Below, in pieces: positions 26,841 to 35,567 of a DNA stretch of 64,000 nt. Where the stretch lies: the NCBI RefSeq assembly GCF_023630705.1, contig NZ_JALQEM010000005.1:186001-250000 (forward strand), given 5' to 3'. Position numbers and translations under genes: made by a program. Source of the stretch: Caballeronia sp. GAFFF1 (GTDB lineage Bacteria; Pseudomonadota; Gammaproteobacteria; Burkholderiales; Burkholderiaceae). How positions within the stretch are numbered: the first letter of the stretch is position 1; every line of letters begins with the position of its first letter. The notes under the pieces are model-generated. The model ran no database searches, was not told where the DNA came from, and saw only the letters and a list, made by a program, of their open reading frames with translations.

Positions 26841-27905
26841 GTGCAGATCGTCCATGCGCCTCATTTGCCCGTCCGCGAAGAATGGCTCGCGCGCCGTCAG
26901 GAGCCGATTCTGGAGCCGGATCTTCCCATCGTCGATGCGCATCATCATCTGTGGGACCGGCAGAGCGGGCGCTATCTGACCGACGAGTTCGCGCGCGATG
27001 TCGGCAGCGGGCATCGCATCGTAGCGAGCGTGTATGTGCAATGCCGGTCGATGCTGCGTGAGCACGGTCCCGCGGCGATGAAGCCGGTCGGCGAAGCGGA
27101 GTTCGCCAACGGCATCGCCGCGATGTTCGCAAGCGGGGCGTATGGAGCGACGAGAGCCTGCGACGCGATCGTCGGCGGCGCGGACCTCGCGCTGGGCGAT
27201 GCGGTCGCGCCCGTGCTCGAAGCCATGCTTCAGGTCACGGGCGGCCGCTTGCGCGGCATCCGCAATCCGCTCGCGTGGCATTCGAGCGCGGACGTGGTTT
27301 CGAGCCCGGTGACGCCGCCGCGCGATCTGATGGCGAACGCCGACTTCCGGCAAGGGGTGAAGACGCTGGCGCGCTACGGGCTGTCGCTGGACGCGTGGGT
27401 CTATCACACGCAACTCGCGGAACTGTACGAACTGGCGAGCGCTGCGCCGGATGTGACCGTGGTCATCGATCACTTCGGCGGCCCGCTCGGCGTCGGACCG
27501 CACGCGAACAGCCGCGAGCAGGTCATGGCCGAATGGCGGCAGGGGCTCGCGCGCCTGGCGAGCCTGCCCAACACGCGCATGAAGCTGGGCGGCGCGGGCA
27601 TGACCGTGTTCGGTTTCGGATTCGGCTTCGGGTTCGGCTTCGCGTCGCGCGAAACGCCGCCTTCGTCGGAGGAACTCGCCGCTGCGTGGCGACCTTACTT
27701 CGAGACCTGCATCGAACTGTTCGGCGCGAAGCGCTGCATGTTCGAGAGCAACTTCCCCGTGGACAAGGGCATGTTCAGCTACAGCGTGCTGTGGAACGCC
27801 TTCAAGCGGCTGGCGCAGTCATTGTCAGCGGATGAAAAATCCGCGCTATTCAGCGGCACCGCCGCGGCGACGTATTGCTTGCGGCTACCAGGAGACGAGT
27901 CATGA
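26841..27905 (+). CDS. TIM-barrel lactonase/amidohydrolase (COG3618-like)
   Basis: This 354-residue metal-dependent hydrolase starts at a GTG behind GAGGAAA. The metal-binding HxH is in PIVDAHHHLWD near residue 36, a later histidine in VVIDHFGGPLG near 220, and the barrel ends in FESNFPVDKG, where the aspartate is the usual last metal or catalytic ligand. Relatives include L-fuconolactonase and rhamnonolactonase. Residues 257-267 are an FG dipeptide repeat (FGFGFGFGFGF) from 33 bases of TTCGGN units at 27609-27641, in a loop before the last strands. The stop overlaps the next MFS gene. Confidence 0.88.
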   Translation: MQIVHAPHLPVREEWLARRQEPILEPDLPIVDAHHHLWDRQSGRYLTDEFARDVGSGHRIVASVYVQCRSMLREHGPAAMKPVGEAEFANGIAAMFASGAYGATRACDAIVGGADLALGDAVAPVLEAMLQVTGGRLRGIRNPLAWHSSADVVSSPVTPPRDLMANADFRQGVKTLARYGLSLDAWVYHTQLAELYELASAAPDVTVVIDHFGGPLGVGPHANSREQVMAEWRQGLARLASLPNTRMKLGGAGMTVFGFGFGFGFGFASRETPPSSEELAAAWRPYFETCIELFGAKRCMFESNFPVDKGMFSYSVLWNAFKRLAQSLSADEKSALFSGTAAATYCLRLPGDES

Positions 27906-29188
27906 AAACCAGCGCTAGCGTCGCATCGGGCGCAATCGGAAGGGAAATCGGCAGCGAAGCCGAAGGGAAGCGTTACAAGGACATCACGCGCGGGGAGTGG
28001 CGCTCGCTGTCGCTCGCCGGTCTCGGCTGGACGTTCGAGAGCTATGACTCGTTCCTCCTCTCGCTTCTCTTGCCGACGCTTGCGCTGCAATTCGGTCTGT
28101 CGAAAGCCCAGCTCGGGCTTTTCACGAGCATCACGGCCGCCGGGCAGATTCTCGGCGGCATCCTGTTCGGCTACGTGTCCGACCGGCTGGGGCGCGTGCG
28201 CACGGCGCTGCTTTGCATCGGCATCTATTCGCTGTTCTCAGGGCTGCTCGCGTTTGCGCCGAACGAGCACTGGTTCGCGACGATCCGCTTCTTCGGCGCG
28301 CTCGGCATGGGCGGGACGTGGACGGCGGGCGCGGCGCTCATCGCCGAAACGTGGCACGCGAGCCGCCGCGGCAAGGGCGGCGCGCTGATGCAGATGGGAC
28401 TGCCCATCGGCGCGATTCTCGCGATCACGATCTCGGGCATCGTCAGCGGCGTCAACGACGGTCTCGCGGGCCACGGATGGCGCGTGCTGTTCCTGATCGG
28501 TGCGCTGCCGTTCTTCATCCTGTTCTTCGTCGCGCGCAAGACGCCCGAGTCGCCCATCTGGCTCGAACGCAAACGCGCGAGGGCGCAGGCAAAGACCGCT
28601 CCCGTCGATGCGAAGTTGAACGTTCGCGGTCTGCTCACTGCGTTCATGTTCATCTTCTTTCTGCAATACCTGTACTGGGGCGTGTTCACCTGGACGCCGA
28701 CATTCCTCGTCACGGTGAAGCACCTCGATTTCGTGCATAGCCTCAAGTTCGTGCTCGCGCTGCAATTCGGCGCAATCGCCGGCTTTCTGATGTTTTCCGC
28801 TTTCGTCGATCGCCTCGGCCGCCGGCCGATGTTCATGGCATATCTGCTCGTCGGCGCGGCGGCGGTGTTCGGCTACATCCTGTCGTCGAATGCGCTCGTG
28901 CTGATGGTCGCCATCTTCTTCACGGGCTTCAGCGTGAACGGCATCTTCGCGGGCGCGGGACCGTTTCTCGCGGAAATCATCGGCAATACAGCATCGCGCG
29001 GCTTTCTCATGGGCCTCGCGTACAACGGCGGGCGGCTCGGCGGATTCATCGCGCCGCTCGTCATCGGGACACTCGCAACGACTGCGGGCGGCTTCGTGCT
29101 CGGCTTGTCGACGACCATCGTCGCGTTCATCGCCGCCGCGATCGTGGTGTTCTTCGCGCCGGAGACGCGCGGCAAGACGCTCGCATGA
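27902..29188 (+). CDS. MFS transporter, metabolite:proton symporter type
   Basis: A 428-residue MFS protein with 12 helices. WTFESYDSFLLSLLLPTL in helix 1 and the loop motifs SDRLGRVRT and VDRLGRRPM resemble the aromatic-acid and sugar/metabolite proton symporters. The ATG at 27902 overlaps the preceding amidohydrolase stop and has GGAG upstream; its own stop overlaps the next gene as ATGA. Tight coupling with a lactonase gene suggests uptake of the matching lactone or acid. Substrate unknown. Confidence 0.9.
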   Translation: MKTSASVASGAIGREIGSEAEGKRYKDITRGEWRSLSLAGLGWTFESYDSFLLSLLLPTLALQFGLSKAQLGLFTSITAAGQILGGILFGYVSDRLGRVRTALLCIGIYSLFSGLLAFAPNEHWFATIRFFGALGMGGTWTAGAALIAETWHASRRGKGGALMQMGLPIGAILAITISGIVSGVNDGLAGHGWRVLFLIGALPFFILFFVARKTPESPIWLERKRARAQAKTAPVDAKLNVRGLLTAFMFIFFLQYLYWGVFTWTPTFLVTVKHLDFVHSLKFVLALQFGAIAGFLMFSAFVDRLGRRPMFMAYLLVGAAAVFGYILSSNALVLMVAIFFTGFSVNGIFAGAGPFLAEIIGNTASRGFLMGLAYNGGRLGGFIAPLVIGTLATTAGGFVLGLSTTIVAFIAAAIVVFFAPETRGKTLA

Positions 29189-30423
29189 CGACCGCCGCAA
29201 ATCAGCCGGGATGGATCGGCAGGCTCTTTCCCGCCCTCAATGAAGCGTCGCTGCGGCGCTATCTGAGCGGGCAGGTCGCGTCGGTGCTGGGAAGCTGGAC
29301 GCAGAACGTGACGCTGAACCTGCTCGTGTATCACCTGTCGGGTTCGGCGGCGATACTCGCGCTGCTCAACTTCCTGTTGTACGGGCCGCAACTGGTCGTC
29401 GCGCCCGTCGCCGGATCGCGCATTCGCGCGGAGAACGCGCGTCGCGTGACGCTGTGCGTGCTCACGGCGTCGCTCATTTTGACGGGCAGCCTTATCACGC
29501 TCTCCGCATTGCATCTGCTGAATGTGCCGCTGATTCTCGCGCATGCGCTGGCGATCGGCATTTCGAGTGCGATCGAAGTGCCCGCGCGTCAGGTGTTGCT
29601 GCTGACGAGCCTGCGCGATACGAGCCTGACCTCGAACGCGGTCGCGATGAACACGATGGTCTATAACGTCGGCCGCATGGTCGGCCCGACGATTGCGGGA
29701 TTCGTCTATCCGACGCTCGGTCCGCGCGCATCGTTCGCAATCTACGCGCTCGCGCTGTGTTTCATGGCGATATGCGTGCGTTCGATTCGACTGTCCACGG
29801 AGGCACGCGCCTCGCGGGCGGACAGCAGCTTGCGCGACGCCGTGGGCTATGTGATGTCGGACGCCTTTTCCGCGCGCTATCTTCCGATCCTCGCGTGCAT
29901 CGGCCTCTTCGCGGCGAGTTACCAGACGCTCGTGCCGCTTCTGGCGGACCGCGCGTTCCACGACGCCGCGCGTTTCACCGGCGTGTTCTTCGCCTGCGCG
30001 GGCGCGGGTTCGCTGAGTTCGGCCGTGCTGCTCTCGTCGGCGCTGGGTCCGCGCGCGTCGGCGCGGTTCATCGCGTGGGCGCCGTGGACCGCGATCATCG
30101 CGCTGATGGTGCTCGCCACGACGAGCGCGGTGGGCGCATCGATGCCCGCGTTCTACGCGCTGGGCTTCAGCCTCACGTTCGCGGCGACATCGACGAACGC
30201 GACCATTCAGCGCCGCTGCCCCGAGCACGTTCGCGGCGGACTCGTCGGCATGTACGGCATGGCCTACAACGGGACGATGCCGTTCGGCTATCTGCTCGTC
30301 GGCACGATATCCGAGGCGCTCGGCGTGCGCCACACATTCGCGGCGATGGCGGTGGTGCTCGCGGTGGGCGTCCTGTCCATCGTCGCGTGGCAACGATTCA
30401 AACTACAGCGCGAAGGCGCATAA
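29185..30423 (+). CDS. MFS transporter, DHA3/EntS-like efflux type
   Basis: This 412-residue MFS protein starts with RYLSGQVASVLGSWTQNV, the hallmark of the MFS_3/DHA3 group that includes the enterobactin exporter EntS and macrolide exporters. PARQVLLLTSLRDTSLTSNAV and NVGRMVGPTIAGFVY are further group motifs. It differs from its two MFS neighbours in family and so probably in direction (export). It could relieve the cell of a toxic intermediate or excess acid; that is inference from context. It starts within the stop of the preceding MFS gene. Confidence 0.88.
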   Translation: MTTAANQPGWIGRLFPALNEASLRRYLSGQVASVLGSWTQNVTLNLLVYHLSGSAAILALLNFLLYGPQLVVAPVAGSRIRAENARRVTLCVLTASLILTGSLITLSALHLLNVPLILAHALAIGISSAIEVPARQVLLLTSLRDTSLTSNAVAMNTMVYNVGRMVGPTIAGFVYPTLGPRASFAIYALALCFMAICVRSIRLSTEARASRADSSLRDAVGYVMSDAFSARYLPILACIGLFAASYQTLVPLLADRAFHDAARFTGVFFACAGAGSLSSAVLLSSALGPRASARFIAWAPWTAIIALMVLATTSAVGASMPAFYALGFSLTFAATSTNATIQRRCPEHVRGGLVGMYGMAYNGTMPFGYLLVGTISEALGVRHTFAAMAVVLAVGVLSIVAWQRFKLQREGA

Positions 30424-30437
30424 AGTCGGAGACGAAC

Positions 30438-31754
30438 ATGTCAATTGCAAGCACCACGACACTCGAGCGGCAGACGATGCGAAAGGTCATCTGGCGGCTG
30501 CTGCCGTTCCTGATGATCTGTTATCTGATGGCGTTCATCGATCGCGGCAACGTCGGCATGGCGTCGCTTCAGATGAATCACGACATCGGCATGTCCGCGA
30601 AAGTATTCGGCTTCGGCGCGAGTCTGTTCTTCGTGTCGTATTTCATCTGCGAAGTGCCGAGCAACCTCGCGCTCGAAAAGTACGGCGCGCGCATCTGGAT
30701 CGCGCGGATCATGATTACGTGGGGGCTGGTGTCGGCGGCGACCGCGCTCGTGCACAACGCCACGACGTTCTATATCCTGCGCTTCCTGCTCGGCGCGGCC
30801 GAAGCCGGCTTTGCGCCGGGCGTGCTGCTCTATCTGTCCTACTGGGTGCCGAAGGCGTATCGCGCGCGCGTCGTCGCGACCTTCATGGTGTCGATTCCGG
30901 CGGCGAGCTTCATCGGTTCGCCCATCTCCGCGCTCTTGCTGCAGATGGACGGCATTGCGGGTCTGCGCGGCTGGCACTGGCTCTTCGTCCTCGAAGGGGT
31001 GCCGACGGTGCTGCTCGGCATCGCGTGCCTCTTCATGCTGACCGACAAGCCCGCCAAGGCGACATGGCTGAACGAAGACGAGCGCGCGTGGCTGCTCGGC
31101 GCGCTCGCCGCGGAAAATGCACAGCCGAAGAAGGTCGCGCCGATGCCGCTGACCAAGCTCTTTCGCAACCGCTACGTGCTGTGTCTCGCGCTCGTCGATA
31201 CCTGTGCGTCCGCTGCGGGCAGCACGTTGTCGGTGTGGCAGCCGCAGTTGTTGAAGTCGTATGGCTTGACCGTGCTGCAAACGGGCATGCTGAACGCCGT
31301 GCCGTACGCGCTGGCGTCGATTCTGATGATCTTCTGGGGCCGTCATTCCGACCGCACGAAAGAGCATCGCTGGCATACCGTCGTGCCGATGCTCTTGATC
31401 GGCGGCGGTCTCTTCGCCACGTCGCTCAGCGGCTCGCTGGTGCCCACCGTGTGCATGCTGTGCTGCGTGCTCGTCGGCGCCTATGCGTTCAAGGGGCCGT
31501 TCTGGGCGCTCGCATCGGACATGCTGTCGAACAGCACGATCGCAGCCGGGTTGGCCACCGTCAATGCCATCGCGAACTTGCTGGGTGGCGGCCTGATGGT
31601 CAACGTCTACGGCTGGGTCAAGGCCGCGACGGGCAGCTATTCGCTCGCGCTGATGCCGCTCGGCATCCTGACGCTCGTCAGCGTCGCCACGCTGCTCCTT
31701 CTGACGCGCAAGGGTCAATCCGGGCGCATGGTCGGCAAGACGGAGGCGGCATGA
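30438..31754 (+). CDS. MFS transporter, ACS family (second)
   Basis: A 438-residue ACS-type symporter with the motif AFIDRGNVGMASLQMN in helix 1 and CEVPSNLALEKYGARIWIA after helix 2. It is clearly related to the ACS transporter at 24254 but distinct, so the region holds two organic-anion importers. The ATG at 30438 lies 14 bases after the previous stop. Its TGA overlaps the next ATG (ATGA), coupling it with the Tat-exported amidohydrolase. A pair of periplasmic hydrolase plus importer is a plausible functional unit. Confidence 0.91.
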   Translation: MSIASTTTLERQTMRKVIWRLLPFLMICYLMAFIDRGNVGMASLQMNHDIGMSAKVFGFGASLFFVSYFICEVPSNLALEKYGARIWIARIMITWGLVSAATALVHNATTFYILRFLLGAAEAGFAPGVLLYLSYWVPKAYRARVVATFMVSIPAASFIGSPISALLLQMDGIAGLRGWHWLFVLEGVPTVLLGIACLFMLTDKPAKATWLNEDERAWLLGALAAENAQPKKVAPMPLTKLFRNRYVLCLALVDTCASAAGSTLSVWQPQLLKSYGLTVLQTGMLNAVPYALASILMIFWGRHSDRTKEHRWHTVVPMLLIGGGLFATSLSGSLVPTVCMLCCVLVGAYAFKGPFWALASDMLSNSTIAAGLATVNAIANLLGGGLMVNVYGWVKAATGSYSLALMPLGILTLVSVATLLLLTRKGQSGRMVGKTEAA

Positions 31755-32695
31755 GCAGCAAGGGTCTGTCGCGACGCGGCTTTCTGGAACTGGCTTGCGC
31801 GTCCCTCGCGACGGCCGCGCTGCCTCGCACGGCGGCGGCCGAGGAAACGTGGTCGAGCGGTTCGGAGCGACCGTCCTTCGCATTGCCGGAGCATGCCGTC
31901 GATTGTCACATGCATATCTATGACGATCGCTTTCCGGTGGCGCCTGGCACCAAACTGCGGCCGCCCAATGCGACAGTCGAGCAATATCGGCTGTTGCAGA
32001 CGCGGCTCGGGATACGACGCAACGTCGTCGTGACGCCATCGACATACGGCACCGACAACCGATGCACCGTCGAAGCGTTGAAGCGCTTCGGCAACGACGC
32101 GCGCGGCATTGCGGTCGTCGATACGTCGGTGACGGATGACGAGCTTCATGCGTTGAACGGCGCCGGCGTGCGCGGCATTCGATTCAACCTGAGCTATCCC
32201 GGCGCGACGACGCTGGAGATGCTCCCGCCGCTCGCAAAGCGCATCGCTCCGATGGGATGGCATATCGAACTCGTCGTGCAAGGCGCGAAGCTGCCGCAAC
32301 TGGAGGGGCACCTCGCGGCGCTGCCTTGCCCGCTCGTCATCGACCATATCGGGCACGTGCCGCAGCCCGGCGGAGCCTCCAGCGACGCGCTACGCACGGT
32401 GCAGCGTCTCGTCGAGAGGGGCAACACGTGGATCACGTTGTCGGGGCCGTACGTGGACAGCAAGACGGGCGCGCCCGGCTATGAAGACGTGGCGCCGGTC
32501 GCCAGGGCACTCATCGCCATGGCCCCTGAGCGCATGCTCTGGGGCACGGACTGGCCGCATCCGACGCAGACATCGGGCAAGCCGGACGACGCCAGCCTGG
32601 TCGATGTCATCGCGGGCTGGATCGACAGGCCGGAGTGGCAGCAGATGATATTCGTGACGAATCCGACGAGGCTTTATGGCTTCGATGCCGCGTAG
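31751..32695 (+). CDS. Tat-exported TIM-barrel amidohydrolase/lactonase
   Basis: The 314-residue protein begins with a twin-arginine signal, LSRRGFLELA, a hydrophobic stretch and an AAAEE-type cleavage site near residue 34, so it is predicted to be folded with its metal and exported to the periplasm. The mature enzyme has the amidohydrolase_2 fold: HAVDCHMHIYDDRF near residue 48 with the HxH motif, PLVIDHIGHVPQPG near 196, and LWGTDWPHPT near 259. Relatives include 2-pyrone-4,6-dicarboxylate lactonase and sulfomuconolactonase, most of which are cytoplasmic. A Tat signal on this fold is notable. It ends the catabolic region. Confidence 0.88.
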   Translation: MSSKGLSRRGFLELACASLATAALPRTAAAEETWSSGSERPSFALPEHAVDCHMHIYDDRFPVAPGTKLRPPNATVEQYRLLQTRLGIRRNVVVTPSTYGTDNRCTVEALKRFGNDARGIAVVDTSVTDDELHALNGAGVRGIRFNLSYPGATTLEMLPPLAKRIAPMGWHIELVVQGAKLPQLEGHLAALPCPLVIDHIGHVPQPGGASSDALRTVQRLVERGNTWITLSGPYVDSKTGAPGYEDVAPVARALIAMAPERMLWGTDWPHPTQTSGKPDDASLVDVIAGWIDRPEWQQMIFVTNPTRLYGFDAA

Positions 32696-32773
32696 GCGGT
32701 GGTCCATCTCGGAACGCTCATCCTGTTCCAATCAGGCGAAGTCGATCCCCGCAGATTGACGATCAACCAAAAC

Positions 32774-32806
32774 AAAAGGGCACACGATCGCGCGTGTGCC
32801 CTTTCT
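32774..32806 (-). terminator. Rho-independent terminator of metG
   Basis: AAAGGGCACAC pairs with GTGTGCCCTTT around a short loop. On the minus strand it is followed by TTTTGTTTTGG, a good T-run, and lies 17 bases after the metG stop. The + strand side ends in CTTTC, so it may also stop readthrough from the catabolic operon. Confidence 0.85.
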
Positions 32807-32822
32807 TCGACGACGCCGCGCG

Positions 32823-34961
32823 TTACTTCACGCGCATGCCCGGCTTCGCGCCGCTATGCGGCTCCAGAATGTAGAGGCCCGGTTCGGCCTTCTCGTCCGT
32901 GGCGGATGCGGCGAGCACCATGCCTTCGGACATGCCGAACTTCATCTTGCGCGGCGCGAGATTGGCGACCATCACCGTCAGCTTGCCGACGAGATCCTGC
33001 GGCTGATACGCCGACTTGATGCCGGAGAACACGTTACGCGTCTTCTCCTCGCCGATATCGAGCGTCAGTTGCAGCAGCTTGTCGGAGCCTTCCACTGCCT
33101 TGCAGTCGACTATCTTCGCAATACGCAAATCGACCTTCGCGAAATCGTCGATGGAGATGACGCCGCTGTCGTCCTTCGCTTCTTTCTTGGCGGCGGGTTT
33201 CGACGCCGCGGCGCTCGTCGCTTCCGGCGCGGCCGGTTGCAGCGATTCGCGATTCGCCGCGAGCAGCGCCTCGATCTGCTTCGGATCAACGCGCGTCGTC
33301 AGATGCTTGTACGCGTTGATCGCATTGGCGGACGAGAGCGGGCGCTCGGCATCGGCCCATGCGAGCGGCGCAATGCCGAGGAACGCTTCCACGGATTCGA
33401 CGAGCTTCGGCATCACCGGCTTCAGCGCCAGCGAGAGCAGGCGGAACGCTTCGAGGCTCACGCTGCACGTCTCATGCAGCGCGACCGCGTTCGCGGGGTC
33501 TTTTGCCTGTTCCCACGGCTTCGCGGTATCGACGTATGCGTTCACGGCGTCGGCGAGTTCCATCGTCGTGCGCAGCGCGCGGCCGTATTCGCGCGATTCG
33601 TAGAACGCCGCGATCTGCGGGACAGCGCCGCGCAGTTGCGCGATAAGCGGATGCTGCATCGCGCTGTCCTGCACGCGGCCATCGAAGCGTTTGATGAGGA
33701 AGCCCGCCGCGCGGCTCGCGATGTTCACGTACTTGCCGACCAGATCGCTGTTCACGCGCGCCTGGAAGTCGTCGAGATTCAGGTCGATGTCTTCCATCGT
33801 GCTGTTCAGCTTCGCCGCGAAGTAATAGCGCAGCCACTCCGGATTGATGCCTGTGTCGATCACGCTTTGCGCCGTGATGAACGTGCCGCGCGACTTCGAC
33901 ATCTTCGCGCCGTCCACGGTCAGAAAGCCGTGCGCGAACACGTTCGTCGGCGTGCGGTGGCCGGAGAACTGAAGCATCGCGGGCCAGAAAAGCGTGTGGA
34001 AATACAGAATGTCCTTGCCGATGAAGTGATACTGCTCGGCCTTCGAGCCGGGCTTCACCCAGGCGTCGAAATCCACGCCGATGCGATCCGCCAGATTCCT
34101 GAAGCTCGCGTAATAGCCGACGGGGGCGTCCACCCACACGTAGAAGTACTTGCCCGGCGCGCCGGGAATTTCGAAGCCGAAGTACGGCGCGTCGCGCGAA
34201 ATGTCCCAGTCGGCGAGCTTGGCTTCGCCTTTGTCGCCGAGCCATTCGCGCATCTTGTTGGTGGCTTCGGCTTGCGCGAGTCCGCCGACCCAGCCGCGCA
34301 GGAAGTCTTCGCAACGCGGATCGGACAGGCGGAAGAAGTAATGCGTCGATGTCTTGCGGATGGGCGTCGCGCCCGACACTACCGAATACGGATTGATGAG
34401 CTCGGTCGGCTGATACGTGGAGCCGCAGACTTCGCAGTTGTCGCCGTATTGGTCTTTCGCGCCGCATTTCGGGCATTCGCCCTTGATGAAGCGGTCCGGC
34501 AGGAACATTTCCTTGACCGGATCGTAGGCTTGCTCGATATCGCGTGCTTCGATCAGGCCGGCTTGCTGAAGCGCGGTATAGATGGAGTCGCACAGCACGC
34601 GGTTTTCTTCGGCGTCGGTCGAATAGTAGTTGTCGAACGAGATGCCGAAGCTGTCGAAATCGCGCTTGTGCTCCTTCCAGACGCGTTCGATCAGCGCTTT
34701 CGGCGTGATGCCTTCCTTTTCGGCGCGCAGCATGATCGGCGTGCCGTGCGTGTCGTCGGCGCCGACGTAGTAGACCTCGTGGCCGTGCATGCGCAGCGTC
34801 CGCACCCAGATGTCAGTCTGAATGTACTCGACCATGTGGCCGATATGAATCTGGCCGTTCGCGTACGGAAGCGCGGACGTGACGAGAATCTGGCGGCGGC
34901 CGCCTTCGTTGGCCGAAGCGGCGGACGCGGTGGCGGAAATCGGTGCTGACGATGCTGACAT
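32823..34961 (-). CDS. metG: Methionyl-tRNA synthetase
   Basis: MetG charges tRNA-Met. The ATG at 34961 gives 712 residues. HIGH is at residues 39-42 ([12 protein letters not shown]), a zinc knuckle is formed by CPKCGAKDQ and CEVCGSTY, and KMSKS is in [12 protein letters not shown]. The C-terminal EMAP/Trbp111-like tRNA-binding and dimerisation domain is present from [11 protein letters not shown] to the end, after an Ala/Lys-rich linker. A longer in-frame start at 35093 would add 44 residues with no conserved feature. The short Ser/Ala-rich N-terminus before the catalytic core is usual for this group. Confidence 0.97.
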   Translation of the reverse strand: MSASSAPISATASAASANEGGRRQILVTSALPYANGQIHIGHMVEYIQTDIWVRTLRMHGHEVYYVGADDTHGTPIMLRAEKEGITPKALIERVWKEHKRDFDSFGISFDNYYSTDAEENRVLCDSIYTALQQAGLIEARDIEQAYDPVKEMFLPDRFIKGECPKCGAKDQYGDNCEVCGSTYQPTELINPYSVVSGATPIRKTSTHYFFRLSDPRCEDFLRGWVGGLAQAEATNKMREWLGDKGEAKLADWDISRDAPYFGFEIPGAPGKYFYVWVDAPVGYYASFRNLADRIGVDFDAWVKPGSKAEQYHFIGKDILYFHTLFWPAMLQFSGHRTPTNVFAHGFLTVDGAKMSKSRGTFITAQSVIDTGINPEWLRYYFAAKLNSTMEDIDLNLDDFQARVNSDLVGKYVNIASRAAGFLIKRFDGRVQDSAMQHPLIAQLRGAVPQIAAFYESREYGRALRTTMELADAVNAYVDTAKPWEQAKDPANAVALHETCSVSLEAFRLLSLALKPVMPKLVESVEAFLGIAPLAWADAERPLSSANAINAYKHLTTRVDPKQIEALLAANRESLQPAAPEATSAAASKPAAKKEAKDDSGVISIDDFAKVDLRIAKIVDCKAVEGSDKLLQLTLDIGEEKTRNVFSGIKSAYQPQDLVGKLTVMVANLAPRKMKFGMSEGMVLAASATDEKAEPGLYILEPHSGAKPGMRVK

Positions 34962-35379
34962 GGAGGCGCGGCCCGGAGGAGTGCTGGAAGCGGGTGAAAA
35001 GGGGAATGTCGATTCTAGCAGGGCGGGCGGGCACGTCGCGCAGGCGCGGACGCTTCTTCCCGTCACGAGTCGGTACGCCCGGAGAGAAGCCAACGAAAGC
35101 GCGGTTCAGTCGGTGGACGGCACACGTGCTGTTGCCATTGTGTGCGGCAAGGAGTCGCCGGGCTGCCGGCGTCGCCCATCCAGCCAACCGATTGCTGGCG
35201 GACAGGACGATCCTTGAAGAAGTGGGAAAGCTAACGCCGCGCGCGACGGACGTTCACATTTGGTGAATGGATAAGTTGATTTATCCGCGTCCGCGAGAGG
35301 CGGCGATTGGGATTGGGCAAAGCCGACAGATTCGGCCCCGCAACGACGCAATCGAGGATATCGCTTGAGTCGTTCGCCC

Positions 35380-35409
35380 AAAAAAAACCGGGGTCCAATC
35401 GGGCCCCGG
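35380..35409 (-). terminator. Rho-independent terminator downstream of the OmpA-like gene
   Basis: CCGGGGTCC (35388-35396) pairs with GGGCCCCGG (35401-35409) with one G-T pair and loop AATC; on the minus strand the hairpin is followed by seven T residues. It lies about 160 bases past the stop of the lipoprotein gene, far for a simple terminator, which is part of the case for a small RNA. Confidence 0.88.
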
Positions 35410-35475
35410 AGCAACAACGACAAGAGGAGAATGGCAGGCGATGGCCCAGCCATCCACCCACCATAACGACAGACA
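35380..35475 (-). ncRNA. Candidate small regulatory RNA (or structured 3' UTR)
   Basis: Read on the minus strand, this stretch has a perfect 6-bp stem-loop (GATGGC/GCCATC, 35440-35454), then an unpaired CU-rich segment containing TTCTCCTCTTG, which is complementary to Shine-Dalgarno sequences. A GC-rich hairpin with a T7 run closes it. That order is typical of Hfq-dependent trans-acting RNAs. A TTGAAA at 35498-35493 could be a -35 element, but I see no convincing -10. It lies 93 bases after the OmpA-like gene stop, so processing from that mRNA is an alternative. Confidence 0.35.
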
Positions 35476-35567
35476 AGCGGCGCGCCGGCAAGTTTCAAAA
35501 ATTTTTCACTCGCCTCTGAATCGGTGTCAGATTGCCCGCTCCCCGCCCATCCCCTGATAGTCAGGTC

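Larger units (their letters stand above)
34962..35567. other. Gene-free 606-bp region between metG and the OmpA-like gene
   Basis: No convincing protein gene is present; open frames here have arginine-rich, shadow-like composition. The half next to metG (34962 to about 35250) must hold its promoter. The other half carries a strong minus-strand terminator (35380-35409) and, before it, a stem-loop plus a CU-rich stretch that together look like a small RNA. Confidence 0.6.

Noticed and set aside
34962..35250. A protein gene upstream of metG (open frames on both strands)
   Set aside because: The frames overlap each other and the metG start, have arginine-rich shadow composition and no plausible ribosome sites.
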